A stretch of DNA of 64,000 bases from contig CAWADL010000008.1 in NCBI GenBank assembly GCA_963780825.1, positions 248,001 through 312,000 on the forward strand, in the 5' to 3' direction. Every line of letters starts with the position of its first letter. Within the stretch, counting starts at the first letter, position 1. Source of the stretch: Roseiarcus sp963780825 (GTDB taxonomy: Bacteria; Pseudomonadota; Alphaproteobacteria; Rhizobiales; Beijerinckiaceae). Below the pieces are notes generated by a model. That model was not told where the DNA came from, did not search any database, and saw only the letters and a list, made by a program, of their open reading frames with translations. Shown in pieces: positions 55,104-64,000 of the stretch. Both the position numbers and the translations under genes were made by a program.

Positions 55104-56340
55104 TCAAAGATCCAGCACCAGCCGAGCCGGATCCTCCAGCGCCTCCTTGACCCGCACCAGGAACGTCACCGCCTCCTTGCCGTCAACGACGCGGTGGTCG
55201 TAGCTCAGCGCCAGATACATCATCGAGCGAATTTCAATCTTGCCGCCGATCACCATCGGCCGCTCCTGGATCTTGTGCATGCCCAGGATGCCCGACTGCG
55301 GCGCGTTGAGGATCGGCGTCGACATCAGCGAGCCATAGATGCCGCCATTGGTGATGGTGAACGTGCCGCCCTGCATCTCCTCGATCTTCAACTGGCCGTC
55401 GCGCGCGCGCTTGCCGTAATCGGCAATCTGCTTCTCGATGCCGGCGATGGACAGCCTGTCGGCGTCGCGCACCACCGGCACCACCAGGCCCTTGTCGGTG
55501 CCGACGGCGATGCCGAGGTGATAGTAGTTCTTGAACACGAGATCGGCGCCGTCGATCTCCGCGTTCACAGCGGGAATGTCCTTCAGCGCCTGCACGCAAG
55601 CCTTCACGAAGAAGCCCATGAAGCCGAGCTTGCCGCCGTGCTTCTTCTCGAAGGCGTCTTTGTATTTGGTGCGCATCGCCATCACTTCGGACATGTCGAC
55701 CTCGTTGAAGGTCGTCAGCATGGCCGCGGTGTTTTGGGCGTCCTTCAGCCGCCGCGCGATGGTTTGACGCAGTTTGGTGAGGCGCACGCGCTCCTCGCGC
55801 GAAGCGTCGTCCGGCACGGACGGCGCGCGCACCGGCGCTGGGGCGGGCGCGGGAGCAGGCGGCGGCGCGACGGGCGCGGGCGGCGGCGCGACAGGCGGCT
55901 GCGGCGGCTTGGCGAGCGTATCAATCAAGTCGCCCTTCAGCACCTGCCCGCGCTTGCCGCTGCCGGCGACGCCATTGAGATCGAGGCCGTTCTCCACTGC
56001 AATTTTGGCCGCAGCGGGCGCGGGCGGCATTGCAGTCGCCGCTTTCGGCGCAGGCGCCTCACGCTTCGTCTCGACAGCCGCAGGCTTCGTAGCGCCCCCG
56101 GTCGCCGCGCTGAGCGATCCCAACAGCGCGCCGATGGCGACAGTCGCGCCGGAATCGGCGACGATCTCTGACAACACCCCCGCAGCCGGCGAGTTGACCT
56201 CCAGCGTCACCTTCTCTGTTTCAAGTTCAACCAACGGTTCATCCGCCTTCACGGCGTCGCCGCGCACTTTGAACCATTTGCCGACGGTGGCTTCGGAGAT
56301 CGAACTCGCCGAGAGTCGGAACGCGGATTTCAGTGGCCAT
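55104..56340 (-). CDS. sucB: Dihydrolipoyl succinyltransferase, E2 of 2-oxoglutarate dehydrogenase (one frameshift near the start)
   Basis: Moves the succinyl group from E1 to CoA. Start MATEIRVPTLGE at 56340, then a one-base shift near 56303. The lipoyl domain continues SISEATVGKWFKVRGDAVKA with the lipoyl lysine in VELETEKVTLEVNSPAAG. An Ala/Pro linker, the E3/E1-binding domain (KIAVENGLDLNGVAGSGKRG), a second Ala/Pro linker (PPAPVAPPPAPAPAPAP) and the catalytic domain follow, ending with the active site ALSYDHRVVDGKEAVTFLVR. About 411 aa. Last gene of the TCA operon; lpdA, which often follows, is not seen here. Confidence 0.95.
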
Positions 56341-56376
56341 GCGCATCGCGTCGTCAAGCGACGCCCTTCTGCTGTT

Positions 56377-56712
56377 TTAAGGGGAAACGGAGGAAACAGG
56401 CGCCAGCGGCTCGATCGGCGCCACGCGAATCGACGGCATCGCCGCGTTCTCATAAGCAAACCCGCGCCCGGAGAGAACCGCGGGATCTTTGTTTTGCCAA
56501 TCCTCAAGCATCTTCAGCGAGGGAACGTTGGCCAGCATTACGCCATAGGCGCCTTTGGGGTCGAGCACTGGCCCCATCGCCAGCACCAGCCCTGCGTTGA
56601 TCTGCGGCAACCAATAGTCCTGATGCGCCAGCATGATCCCACGCTCGTCCTCGCTCATGTCGAGCGGAAAGCTTGGTCGCGGCGGAATCAATTTGCCGAG
56701 GAACCAGGCCAT
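56377..56712 (-). CDS. YciI-like protein between sucA and sucB
   Basis: 111 aa from ATG 56712: MAWFLGKLIPPRPSFPLDMS, EDERGIMLAHQDYWLPQINA, LVLAMGPVLDPKGAYGVMLA. The YciI fold (dimeric ferredoxin-like) has a conserved His-Asp pair, seen here as AHQDYW, and a GPVLDPKGAYG loop. These proteins bind or cleave small molecules, mostly undefined. It starts 3 bases past the sucA stop and lies 36 bp before sucB, so it is cotranscribed with the TCA genes. Intact. Confidence 0.85.
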   Translation of the reverse strand: MAWFLGKLIPPRPSFPLDMSEDERGIMLAHQDYWLPQINAGLVLAMGPVLDPKGAYGVMLANVPSLKMLEDWQNKDPAVLSGRGFAYENAAMPSIRVAPIEPLAPVSSVSP

Positions 56713-56714
56713 GG

Positions 56715-59677
56715 TTACTCCGCAAAGCACTCGTCGAGAAACGCCTTCAACTGCGCGAGATGTTTCGACATCAACCCCGTCGCCGTCGCCGCCGCCGCAG
56801 GCCGGCCCGCATAGCGCGGCCGCTTGCTCTTGCCGCCGACCTGGCCGAGCACCCATTCCAGATAGGGATCGACGAAAGTCCAGGGGCCCATGTTCTTCGG
56901 CTCTTCCTGACACCAGACGATGTCAGCCCGCTTGAAGCGCGATAGCTCCTTGACCAGCGCCTTCAGTGGGAACGGATACAGCTGCTCGATGCGCAGCAGA
57001 TAAACGTCGTCGATGCCGCGCTTCTCGCGCTCGTCGTAGAGATCATAGTAGACCTTGCCGGAGCACAGCACGACGCGGCGGATCTTCTCGTCCTTGGCGA
57101 GCTTGGTCTTCTCGCCCTTGTGCGTCTCAGCGTGGTCCCACAGCAGGCGGTGGAACGAGGAGCCGGGCGCAAAGGCCGAGAGCGCCGATACCGCCCGCTT
57201 GTTGCGCAACATCGACTTCGGCGTCATCGCAATCAGCGGCTTGCGGAACGAACGCTTCAATTGCCGCCGCAGCACATGGAAGAAATTGGCCGGCGTCGTG
57301 CAATTGACGATCTGCATGTTGTCTTCGCCGCACATCTGCAGATAGCGTTCAAGCCGCGCCGAGGAATGCTCCGGGCCCTGGCCTTCGTAGCCGTGCGGCA
57401 GCATGCAAACAGCCCGGACATGCGCAGCCACTTGCGCTCGCCCGCGGAGACGAACTGGTCGAACACGACCTGCGCGCCGTTGGCGAAATCGCCGAACTGC
57501 GCCTCCCAGATCGTCAGGGCGTTCGGCTCGGCGAGCGAATAGCCGTACTCGAAGCCGAGCACCGCTTCCTCCGACAGCATCGAGTTGATGACCTCGTAGC
57601 GCGGCTGCCCGTCCCTGATGTTGTTGAGCGGGATGTAGCGCGCTTCGCTGCCTTGATCGATCAACACCGAATGCCGCTGCGAGAACGTGCCGCGCTCGCT
57701 GTCCTGTCCCGACAACCGCACGGGAAAGCCTTCATCGAGCAGCGAGGCAAAGGCGAGCGCCTCGCCGGTCGCCCAATCAATGCCGTCGCCGGCCGCTATC
57801 GTCGCCTTGCGATTGTCGAGGAAGCGCCCGATGGTCTTGTGGACATTGAAACCCTCGGGGATGCGTGTGATGCGATCGATCAACCATTTGAGGTGATCCG
57901 CGTCGACCGCGGTCTCGCCGCGACGATCATCATCGGATATGTCGATCGAGGATTTGACGCCCGCCCATCGACCGTCCAACCAATCGGCCTTGTTCGCCGC
58001 ATAGTGCTGACCAGCTTCGAACTCCGCATCCAGCCGACGGCGCCAATCGCCGCGCAGCTTGTCGGCCTCGTTTGGACCGATGACGCCTTCCTCGACCAGC
58101 TTCTTGGCGTAGATCTGCAGGGTCGTCGGATGCGAACGGATCGTGCGGTACATCAGCGGCTGCGTGAACATCGGCTCGTCGCCTTCGTTGTGACCGAAGC
58201 GGCGGTAGCAGAACATGTCGAGGACGACAGGCTTGTGAAATTTCTGCCGGAATTCGGTGGCGATCTTGGCGCAATAGACCACGGCCTCCGGATCGTCGCC
58301 GTTGACGTGGAAGATCGGCGCCTCGACCAGCTTGGCGACGTCGGAAGGGTAGGGCGAGGAGCGCGAAAAACGCGGATAAGTCGTGAACCCGATCTGATTG
58401 TTGACGATGAAATGCAGCGAGCCGCCGGTGCGATGACCGCGCAGGCCCGAGAGCCCAAAGCATTCCGCAACCACGCCCTGGCCCGCGAAAGCCGCGTCGC
58501 CATGGATGAGCAAGCCCAACACCTTCACGCGCTCGATATAATCGTTGAGCTGGTCCTGTTTGGCGCGCACCTTGCCGAGCACGACCGGATCGGCGATCTC
58601 CAGATGCGAGGGATTGGCGCTCAGCGACAGATGCACCTTGTTGCCGTCGAACTCGCGGTCCGACGAGGCGCCGAGGTGGTATTTGACGTCGCCCGAACCT
58701 TCGACCTCGTCGGGCGAAGCGGAGCCGCCCTTGAACTCGTGGAAGATGACGCGGTGCGGCTTGCCCATCACCTGGCTCAGCACATTGAGCCGGCCGCGAT
58801 GCGCCATGCCCAAACAAATCTCCTTCAAGCCGAGCTGGCCGCCGCGCTTGATGATCTGTTCGAGCGCCGGGATCATCGCCTCGGCGCCGTCGAGCCCGAA
58901 ACGCTTGGCGCCGGGAAATTTGACGTCGAAGAAGTTCTCGAAGCCTTCGGCTTCAACCAGCTTGGACAGGATGGCGCGCTTGCCCTCCTTGGTGAACTGG
59001 ATTTCCTTGTCCGGGCCTTCGATGCGCTCCTGAATCCAGGCCTTTTCCGCGGGATCGGAAATGTGCATGAACTCGTAGCCGATGGTGCCGCAATAGGTGC
59101 GGCGCAGGATCGCCATCATCTCGCGGATGGTCGCGAATTCGAGCCCGAGCACGTTGTCGATGAAGATCTTGCGATCGTAGTCGGCTTCATCGAAACCGTA
59201 GTTGCCGGGATGCAGCTCCTCGTGGTCGCGGCGCGGCTCGAGGCCCAGCGGATCGAGATTGGCGTGCAGATGGCCGCGCATGCGGTAGGAGCGGATCATC
59301 ATCAGCGCGCGCACGGAATCGCGGGTCGCGCGATGGACCGAGTCCTCGCTCGGCGCCTCGACGCGATCTCCGCCGCCTTCGCCTTCAGCTTGGAGGCGAT
59401 CGCCTTCTCGGTCGCCGGCCAATCGCCGTCGAGCGCGTGGGTCAGTTCGTCGCTGGGCGCCGGCGGCCAGTTCGGCCGCTCCCACGAGGGGCCGGAAACG
59501 GTCTTGTCGACGCTATCGGCATCGTCGCCGAGGCGAATCGAAGAAGTCGCGCCAGCTCAGCTCGACGGAGTTGGGGTCCTTCTCATAGCGCGCCTGCAGC
59601 GCCTCGACATAGGTCGCGTTGGCGCCATCGAGGAAGGCGGTGCGCATGAAAGTTTGGTTGATGTCCTGGCGCGTCAT
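56715..59677 (-). CDS. sucA: 2-oxoglutarate dehydrogenase E1 component (several frameshifts)
   Basis: The thiamine-diphosphate enzyme that decarboxylates 2-oxoglutarate. Start at 59677: MTRQDINQTFMRTAFLDGAN and SVELSWRDFFDS, which anchors to E2. Shifts near 59535 and 59370 follow. The long frame then shows SVRALMMIRSYRMRGHLHAN, GTIGYEFMHISDPAEKAWIQ, the ThDP motif HGDAAFAGQGVVAECFGLSG with NNQIGFTT, and EAVLGFEYGYSLAEPNALTI. A last shift near 57420 leads to the C-terminal RYLQMCGEDNMQIVNCTTPA and VLCSGKVYYDLYDEREKRGI, ending KAFLDECFAE. About 987 aa, normal. Confidence 0.95.
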
Positions 59678-59693
59678 GTGCCGCGACTCCTGA

Positions 59694-60581
59694 TTATTTG
59701 CCGTTCAGCATGTCGACGAGCGTCTTGCCGAGCCGCGCCGGCGAAGGCGAGACGCGGATGCCGGCCGATTCCATCGCGGCGATCTTGTCTTCCGCGCCGC
59801 CCTTGCCGCCCGCGATGATCGCGCCGGCGTGGCCCATGCGCCGGCCCGGCGGCGCCGTGCGGCCGGCGATGAAGCCGACGATCGGTTTCGACCGGCCCTT
59901 CTTCGCTTCGTCCTTGAGGAACTGCGCGGCGTCTTCTTCCGCCGAGCCGCCGATCTCGCCGATCATGACGATCGACTTTGTGTGATCGTCAGCGAGAAAG
60001 CGCTCCAGCACATCGATGAAGTCCATGCCTTTGACAGGGTCGCCGCCGATGCCGACGGCGGTTGTCTGCCCGAGGCCTTCGCGCGTCGTCTGAAACACGG
60101 CTTCATAGGTAAGCGTGCCGGAGCGCGAGACAATGCCGACGCTGCCTTTCGAGAAGATGTTGCCGGGCATGATGCCGATCTTGCATTCGCCGGCCGTCAT
60201 CACGCCTGGGCAGTTGGGGCCGACCAGCAGCGACTTCGAGCCTTGCAGCGAGCGCTTGACGCGCACCATGTCGATCACCGGGATGCCCTCGGTGATGCAG
60301 ATGATCAGCGGAATTTCGGCGTCGATCGCTTCGCAGATCGCGTCAGCGGCGCCGGGCGGCGGCACGTAGATGACGGAGGCGTCGGCGCCGGTCGCCTCGC
60401 GCGCTTCGGCGACGGTGTCGAAGACCGGCAGGCCGAGATGTTTGCCGCCGCCTTTGCCGGGCGAGGTGCCGCCGACGACCTTCGTGCCATAGGCGATCGC
60501 CTGCTCGGAATGGAACGTGCCGTTCTTGCCGGTGAAGCCTTGGGTGATGACTTTGGTTGACGCGTCGATGAGGATGGACAT
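59694..60581 (-). CDS. sucD: Succinate-CoA ligase subunit alpha
   Basis: 295 aa, intact. N-terminal CoA-binding Rossmann domain (TKVITQGFTGKNGTFHSEQA, KVVGGTSPGKGGGKHLGLPV), VGPNCPGVMTAGECKIGIMP, and the phosphohistidine in FIAGRTAPPGRRMGHAGAII. With SucC it makes ATP or GTP from succinyl-CoA. 16 bp before sucA, so it is in the same operon. The sucC-sucD gap is unusually long because of a decayed vapBC module. Confidence 0.97.
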   Translation of the reverse strand: MSILIDASTKVITQGFTGKNGTFHSEQAIAYGTKVVGGTSPGKGGGKHLGLPVFDTVAEAREATGADASVIYVPPPGAADAICEAIDAEIPLIICITEGIPVIDMVRVKRSLQGSKSLLVGPNCPGVMTAGECKIGIMPGNIFSKGSVGIVSRSGTLTYEAVFQTTREGLGQTTAVGIGGDPVKGMDFIDVLERFLADDHTKSIVMIGEIGGSAEEDAAQFLKDEAKKGRSKPIVGFIAGRTAPPGRRMGHAGAIIAGGKGGAEDKIAAMESAGIRVSPSPARLGKTLVDMLNGK

Positions 60582-60605
60582 GGCGGACTTTCCTAAACTG
60601 GGACT

Positions 60606-61031
60606 TCAATGTGTCTGGAACGGGTTCTAGCACGCGGACGCGAGCCATAAGACTGTCCGTGGTTAAGATCTTCCGTGTAGAGGATCGTCCGCGCCGAATC
60701 GCTCGGCTGCGGCGACGATGCTGCTAGTCCCAATACTAGATCTTGTATAGCTCTCGAATCCGAAGCGCAGCGTCACGATCTCGCTGGTCGATCTCGGCAC
60801 AAGGGCAGATCAATCAAGCGAATCGATCCATTGACGGCTCGTGTCGGTTGCAGCGGTCTGCGCATTTTTTCGGTTGCACGTTGACATAGAACTCGCCGAT
60901 GACCTGTCCGGAGACAGCGAAGTTTCGCCGCCATGATCTGCCGCGCCTGCGGTATTTGTCGGCGGTCGAAAGCGCTTGCCGATCGCCGCGTAGAACAAGA
61001 CATTCGTGTCCAGGAAGACTCTATGGTTCAT
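60606..61031 (-). pseudogene. Decayed VapC-type PIN-domain toxin between sucC and sucD
   Basis: Begins MNHRVFLDTNVLFYAAIGKR with the first PIN aspartate, after GGAG. The rest is spread over three frames: EIMAAKL-like IMAAKLRCLR, RKNAQTAATDTSRQWIDSLD, SSIVAAAERFGAD and the last acidic part EDLNHGQSYGS. Where the family has YKISYWD there are in-frame stop codons in two places (TAG), and at least five shifts are needed. The number and mix of lesions exceed what single indel errors give elsewhere in the window, so this is likely a real pseudogene. Confidence 0.72.
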
Positions 61032-61273
61032 AGATCTCCTCGCGATTCGACATTCGCAGTCTGGCGCCCATATCGGCCGTGTGAGCTTATCGATCAGCTC
61101 GAGACGACTGCTTTGCGACGCGCTCTTCGACCTCGCGTCGACGGTCGCAATGCGCTCGGTACGAGGAAACTCTCGCACCATCGCGTGTCATCGTCGTGCG
61201 CTTCTCTGCGCCGCGACGATCGCGAGCTTCGTCGAGAATCTCGTCTTCGACCGCTAGATGTGATGTTCGTCAT
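61025..61273 (-). pseudogene. Decayed VapB/CopG-type antitoxin
   Basis: Start MTNIT at 61273 after a strong GGAGG. One base later in frame the family sequence LAVEDEILDEAR appears, then MTRDGAR/MVREFPRTERIA in alternating frames, and DRRREVEERVAK. This is the ribbon-helix-helix antitoxin that normally precedes a PIN toxin beginning MNHRVFLDTNVL. At least three shifts are needed. Confidence 0.62.
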
Positions 61274-61344
61274 AGCCGCCTCCGATCGTTCACTTAGTCT
61301 TCACAGAGACCTGTTGAGTCGTCAGTGCAGGCTGGCATTCAGGC

Positions 61345-62541
61345 TCACGACGCCTTCACCGCGCTCACCACCTTCTGCGCCGCGTCATCCAGATCGTCCG
61401 CCGGGATCACATTGAGGCCCGAGTCGCGGATGATCTTCTTGCCGAGCTCGACATTCGTCCCTTCCAGCCGCACCACCAGCGGCACCTTCAGCCCGACCTC
61501 TTTCACCGCCGCGATCACGCCTTCCGCGATCACGTCGCAGCGCATGATGCCGCCAAAGATGTTGACCAAAATGCCCTTCACATTGGGATCCGCCGTGATG
61601 ATCTTGAACGCCGCCGTCACCTTCTCCTTGGTCGCGCCGCCGCCGACGTCGAGGAAGTTGGCGGGGCTCTCGCCGTAGAGCTTGATGATGTCCATCGTCG
61701 CCATCGCGAGGCCGGCGCCGTTGACCATGCAGCCGATCGTCCCGTCGAGCGTGACGTAGTTGAGGTCGTATTTGGACGCCTCGATCTCCTTGGCGTCCTC
61801 CTCGGTCTCGTCGCGCAGCGCGACCATATCGGCGTGACGGTAGAGCGCGTTGTCGTCGAACGAGACTTTGGCGTCGAGCACCTTCAACTGCCCCTGCGTG
61901 GTCACCACCAGAGGGTTCACCTCCAGCATCGACATGTCCTTGGCGACGAAGGCCGCGTAGAGCTTGGTCACCAGCGCCCCGCATTGCTTGGCGAGATCGC
62001 CGGTCAAGCCCAGCGCGTTGGCCGCCGTGCGGCCGTGATGCGGCATCACGCCGGTGGCGGGATCGATGGAAAACGAGTGAATTTTCTCAGGCGTATTGTG
62101 CGCGACGTCCTCGATGTTGACCCCGCCTTCGGTCGAAACAACGAACGCGATGCGCGCCGTCGAGCGATCGACCAGCATCGAGAGATAGAACTCCTTGTCG
62201 ATCGCGGAGCCGTCTTCGATATACAGACGATTGACCTGCTTGCCGGCTGGCCCCGTCTGCACGGTCACCAGTGTGGCGCCGAGCATCTCCTTGGCGAATT
62301 GCTTGACCTCGTCGACCGACTTGGCGAGCCGCACGCCGCCCTTGTCGCCGGCCGAGGCCTCCTTGAACTTGCCCTTGCCGCGGCCGCCGGCGTGTATCTG
62401 CGACTTTACCACCCAGACTGGCCCTGGAAGCTCGCGCGCCGCCGCCTCGGCTTCCTCGGGCGTGAACGCGGCGCGGCCGTTCGACACCGGCGCCGCGAAG
62501 CTGCGCAGCACCGATTTGGCCTGATACTCGTGAATGTTCAT
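61345..62541 (-). CDS. sucC: Succinate-CoA ligase subunit beta
   Basis: 398 aa, intact. ATP-grasp domain MNIHEYQAKSVLRSFAAPVS, PVWVVKSQIHAGGRGKGKFK, LEVNPLVVTTQGQLKVLDAK, and the CoA-ligase domain GLAMATMDIIKLYGESPANF, LDVGGGATKEKVTAAFKIIT, NIFGGIMRCDVIAEGVI. 49 bp downstream of mdh, the usual alphaproteobacterial order. Confidence 0.97.
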   Translation of the reverse strand: MNIHEYQAKSVLRSFAAPVSNGRAAFTPEEAEAAARELPGPVWVVKSQIHAGGRGKGKFKEASAGDKGGVRLAKSVDEVKQFAKEMLGATLVTVQTGPAGKQVNRLYIEDGSAIDKEFYLSMLVDRSTARIAFVVSTEGGVNIEDVAHNTPEKIHSFSIDPATGVMPHHGRTAANALGLTGDLAKQCGALVTKLYAAFVAKDMSMLEVNPLVVTTQGQLKVLDAKVSFDDNALYRHADMVALRDETEEDAKEIEASKYDLNYVTLDGTIGCMVNGAGLAMATMDIIKLYGESPANFLDVGGGATKEKVTAAFKIITADPNVKGILVNIFGGIMRCDVIAEGVIAAVKEVGLKVPLVVRLEGTNVELGKKIIRDSGLNVIPADDLDDAAQKVVSAVKAS

Positions 62542-62590
62542 GGAGGCATTCCCGTCGTGGCGCGAAGCTTTGTGATTGAGAGCGGCGCTC

Positions 62591-63554
62591 TTACTTGAGC
62601 GCCGGGTTGATGCCCTTGCAGGCTTCGATCAATCCACTCACCGAAGCGACCGATTTCGCGAACATCGCCTTTTCCGACTTCGTCCAGCGCGATCTCGACG
62701 ATGCGCTCGACGCCATTTGCCCCGATCACCACCGGCACACCTATATAGGCGTCCTTGACCCCATACTGACCGGTCAAATAGGCCGCGCAGGGCAGCACGC
62801 GGCGTTGATCTTTCAAATAGGACTCGGCCATCGCGATCGCGGAAGAAGCGGGGGCGTAGAAGGCTGAACCGGTCTTCAACAAATTGACGATTTCGCCGCC
62901 GCCCTTGCGGGTCCGCTCGACGATCGCGTCGAGCTTTTCCTGGCTGATCCAGCCCATTTTGACCAGATCGGGCAGGGGAATGCCGGCGACGGTCGAATAG
63001 CGCACCGAGGGGACCATGTCGTCGCCGTGCCCGCCGAGCACAAAAGCGGTGACGTCTTCGACCGAAACGTCGAACGCCTCGGAGAGGAAATGCCGAAAGC
63101 GCGCGCTGTCGAGCACGCCCGCCATCCCGACGATCCGGTTGTGCGGTAGGCCGCAGGCCTTCTGCAGCGCCCAGACCATCGCGTCGAGCGGATTGGTGAT
63201 ACAGATGACGAAGGCGTTGGGCGCATGGGTCTTGATACCGGCGCCGACCGCGTCCATGACTTTCAGATTGATGCCGAGCAGGTCATCGCGGCTCATGCCG
63301 GGCTTGCGCGGCACGCCGGCGGTGACGATGATCACGTCGGCGCCCGCGATCTCCGCATAGGAAGACGCGCCCTTCAGTTTGGCGTTGAAACCCTCCACGG
63401 CGCCGGATTCGGCGAGGTCGAGCGCTTTGCCCTGCGGTACGCCGTCGACGATGTCGAACAGCACGACGTCGCCAAGCTCCTTCAGCGCCACCAGATGCGC
63501 CAAAGTGCCGCCGATCTGGCCGGCGCCAATCAGTGCAATTTTGCTTCGGGCCAT
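62591..63554 (-). CDS. mdh: Malate dehydrogenase (frameshift near the end)
   Basis: LDH-like malate dehydrogenase, NAD-dependent. KIALIGAGQIGGTLAHLVAL, substrate loop VTAGVPRKPGMSRDDLLGIN, MAGVLDSARFRHFLSEAFDV and catalytic His in VLGGHGDDMVPSVRYS. In the first frame the protein would run on to 62538 with an unrelated tail overlapping sucC. Skipping one base in the AAAAG near 62685 gives the family ending AMFAKSVASVSGLIEACKGI and NPALK with a TAA at 62591, making 321 aa. I therefore end the gene at 62591. Confidence 0.95.
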
Positions 63555-64000
63555 ACGGATATCGTCCTCGCGTTTCGCCGCGATCCCAGGGGCGGCCTTC
63601 TCTGTTTCGCTATCGTCCTTTCACCGGAAGAGGGCAAGGCGAAGTTTTCGGCGGACGTCGTGCGGGGAAGGAGGACGGTTTTCTCCATTGAAATAAAATA
63701 TCGCTAAATCAATATGTTTGCGTAATGCCTTAAGGGAAGAATGATGCGTTCGGGCGCCAATTTTTGGCCCATGGAGTGACATTTTCTGTCATTTGTAATG
63801 ACGAGAATTGATCGATAAGTTCTGCAAAATCGAAGCAGCGACGGGCTGGTCCGACGCTGCGCTAGCGGCTAGCGACCCGCGGAGCGTCGGCGTCCACGCC
63901 GACGTGCTGCCCCCCGGACGTCGGCGTGGACGCCGACGCTCCGCGGCTAAGCCGTCTTCGAGTCTTTTCAGGGGTCGAGCACCGCCGCTTCGGACCCGCC
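63555..64000. other. Intergenic region upstream of mdh
   Basis: No gene is seen. An AT-rich part at about 63680-63830 (GAAATAAAATATCGCTAAAT) probably holds the TCA operon promoter. It includes a small palindrome TGACA-TTTTC-TGTCA (63777-63791). The far end carries repeats and the start of GC-rich sequence. Confidence 0.5.
63877..63946. repeat. Palindromic repeat, GCGGAGCGTCGG family, double hairpin
   Basis: CCGCGGAGCGTCGGCGTCCA...and its inverted partner TGGACGCCGACGCTCCGCGG face each other around ACGTGCTGCCCCCCGGACGT, so the 70-bp element is itself a large inverted repeat made of two hairpins. Confidence 0.87.

Noticed and set aside
57653..59818. 721-codon plus-strand open frame opposite sucA
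   Set aside because: It is a shadow of sucA caused by codon bias. The residue composition (His/Arg/Asp-rich) is typical of antisense frames.
62538..62590. Extension of mdh to 62538 overlapping sucC
   Set aside because: The tail after EIALDEVGKG is not malate dehydrogenase sequence. A one-base correction gives the conserved ending and a stop at 62591.

Overview
The window is a high-GC chromosomal segment from an alphaproteobacterium, most likely order Hyphomicrobiales (Rhizobiales). The evidence is the gene order ddl-ftsQ-ftsA-ftsZ-lpxC-bamD-recN, the order mdh-sucC-sucD-sucA-sucB, a PEP-dependent dihydroxyacetone kinase operon with its own HPr and enzyme I, and several families of intergenic palindromes common in that order. 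I cannot name the genus from the sequence alone.

Layout: (1) 0-5.2 kb: an ABC transporter ATPase (cut by the window edge) followed by dhaL, dhaM, HPr, enzyme I, a small HTH-like protein and dhaK, a phosphorelay that phosphorylates dihydroxyacetone. (2) 5.6-20.3 kb: an amide and peptide catabolism region with a cupin, an isochorismatase-family hydrolase, a dppABCDF-amidase operon, a class III aminotransferase, a penicillin-acylase-family hydrolase with a GntR/FCD regulator, and a second amidase. Three matching GATATA-N3-TATATC palindromes lie upstream of dppA, the aminotransferase and the acylase, which suggests one GntR regulon. (3) 20.4-27.1 kb: an accessory region with a TetR pair, an orphan antidote gene, a low-GC island with two uncharacterised membrane/coiled-coil proteins, seven copies of a ~95-101 bp terminal-inverted-repeat element, and a VapBC module whose vapC 3' end is repeated three times, each repeat headed by that element. 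(4) 27.6-39.1 kb: ychF, a methyltransferase, an SDR, ppx, rlmE, ppk2, a TPR-sulfotransferase, a DapA-family aldolase, a P-loop kinase and small genes, separated by palindromic repeats. (5) 39.2-54.1 kb: rne, two methyltransferases, then the ddl-ftsQAZ-lpxC-bamD-recN block. (6) 54.2-63.6 kb: an ArsR/AHSA1 pair with a 32-bp palindrome over the ArsR start codon, then the TCA operon mdh-sucC-sucD-sucA-yciI-sucB, with a decayed vapBC between sucC and sucD.

The most important caution is that about thirty genes, including normally indispensable ones (ftsA, ftsQ, ddl, rne, sucA, sucB, mdh), are broken by single-base shifts after which the expected protein continues in another frame. This fits uncorrected insertion/deletion errors in the consensus much better than real gene decay. 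I therefore give such genes as single full-length features with the shift described, and reserve the word pseudogene for copies that are truncated or carry several independent lesions.
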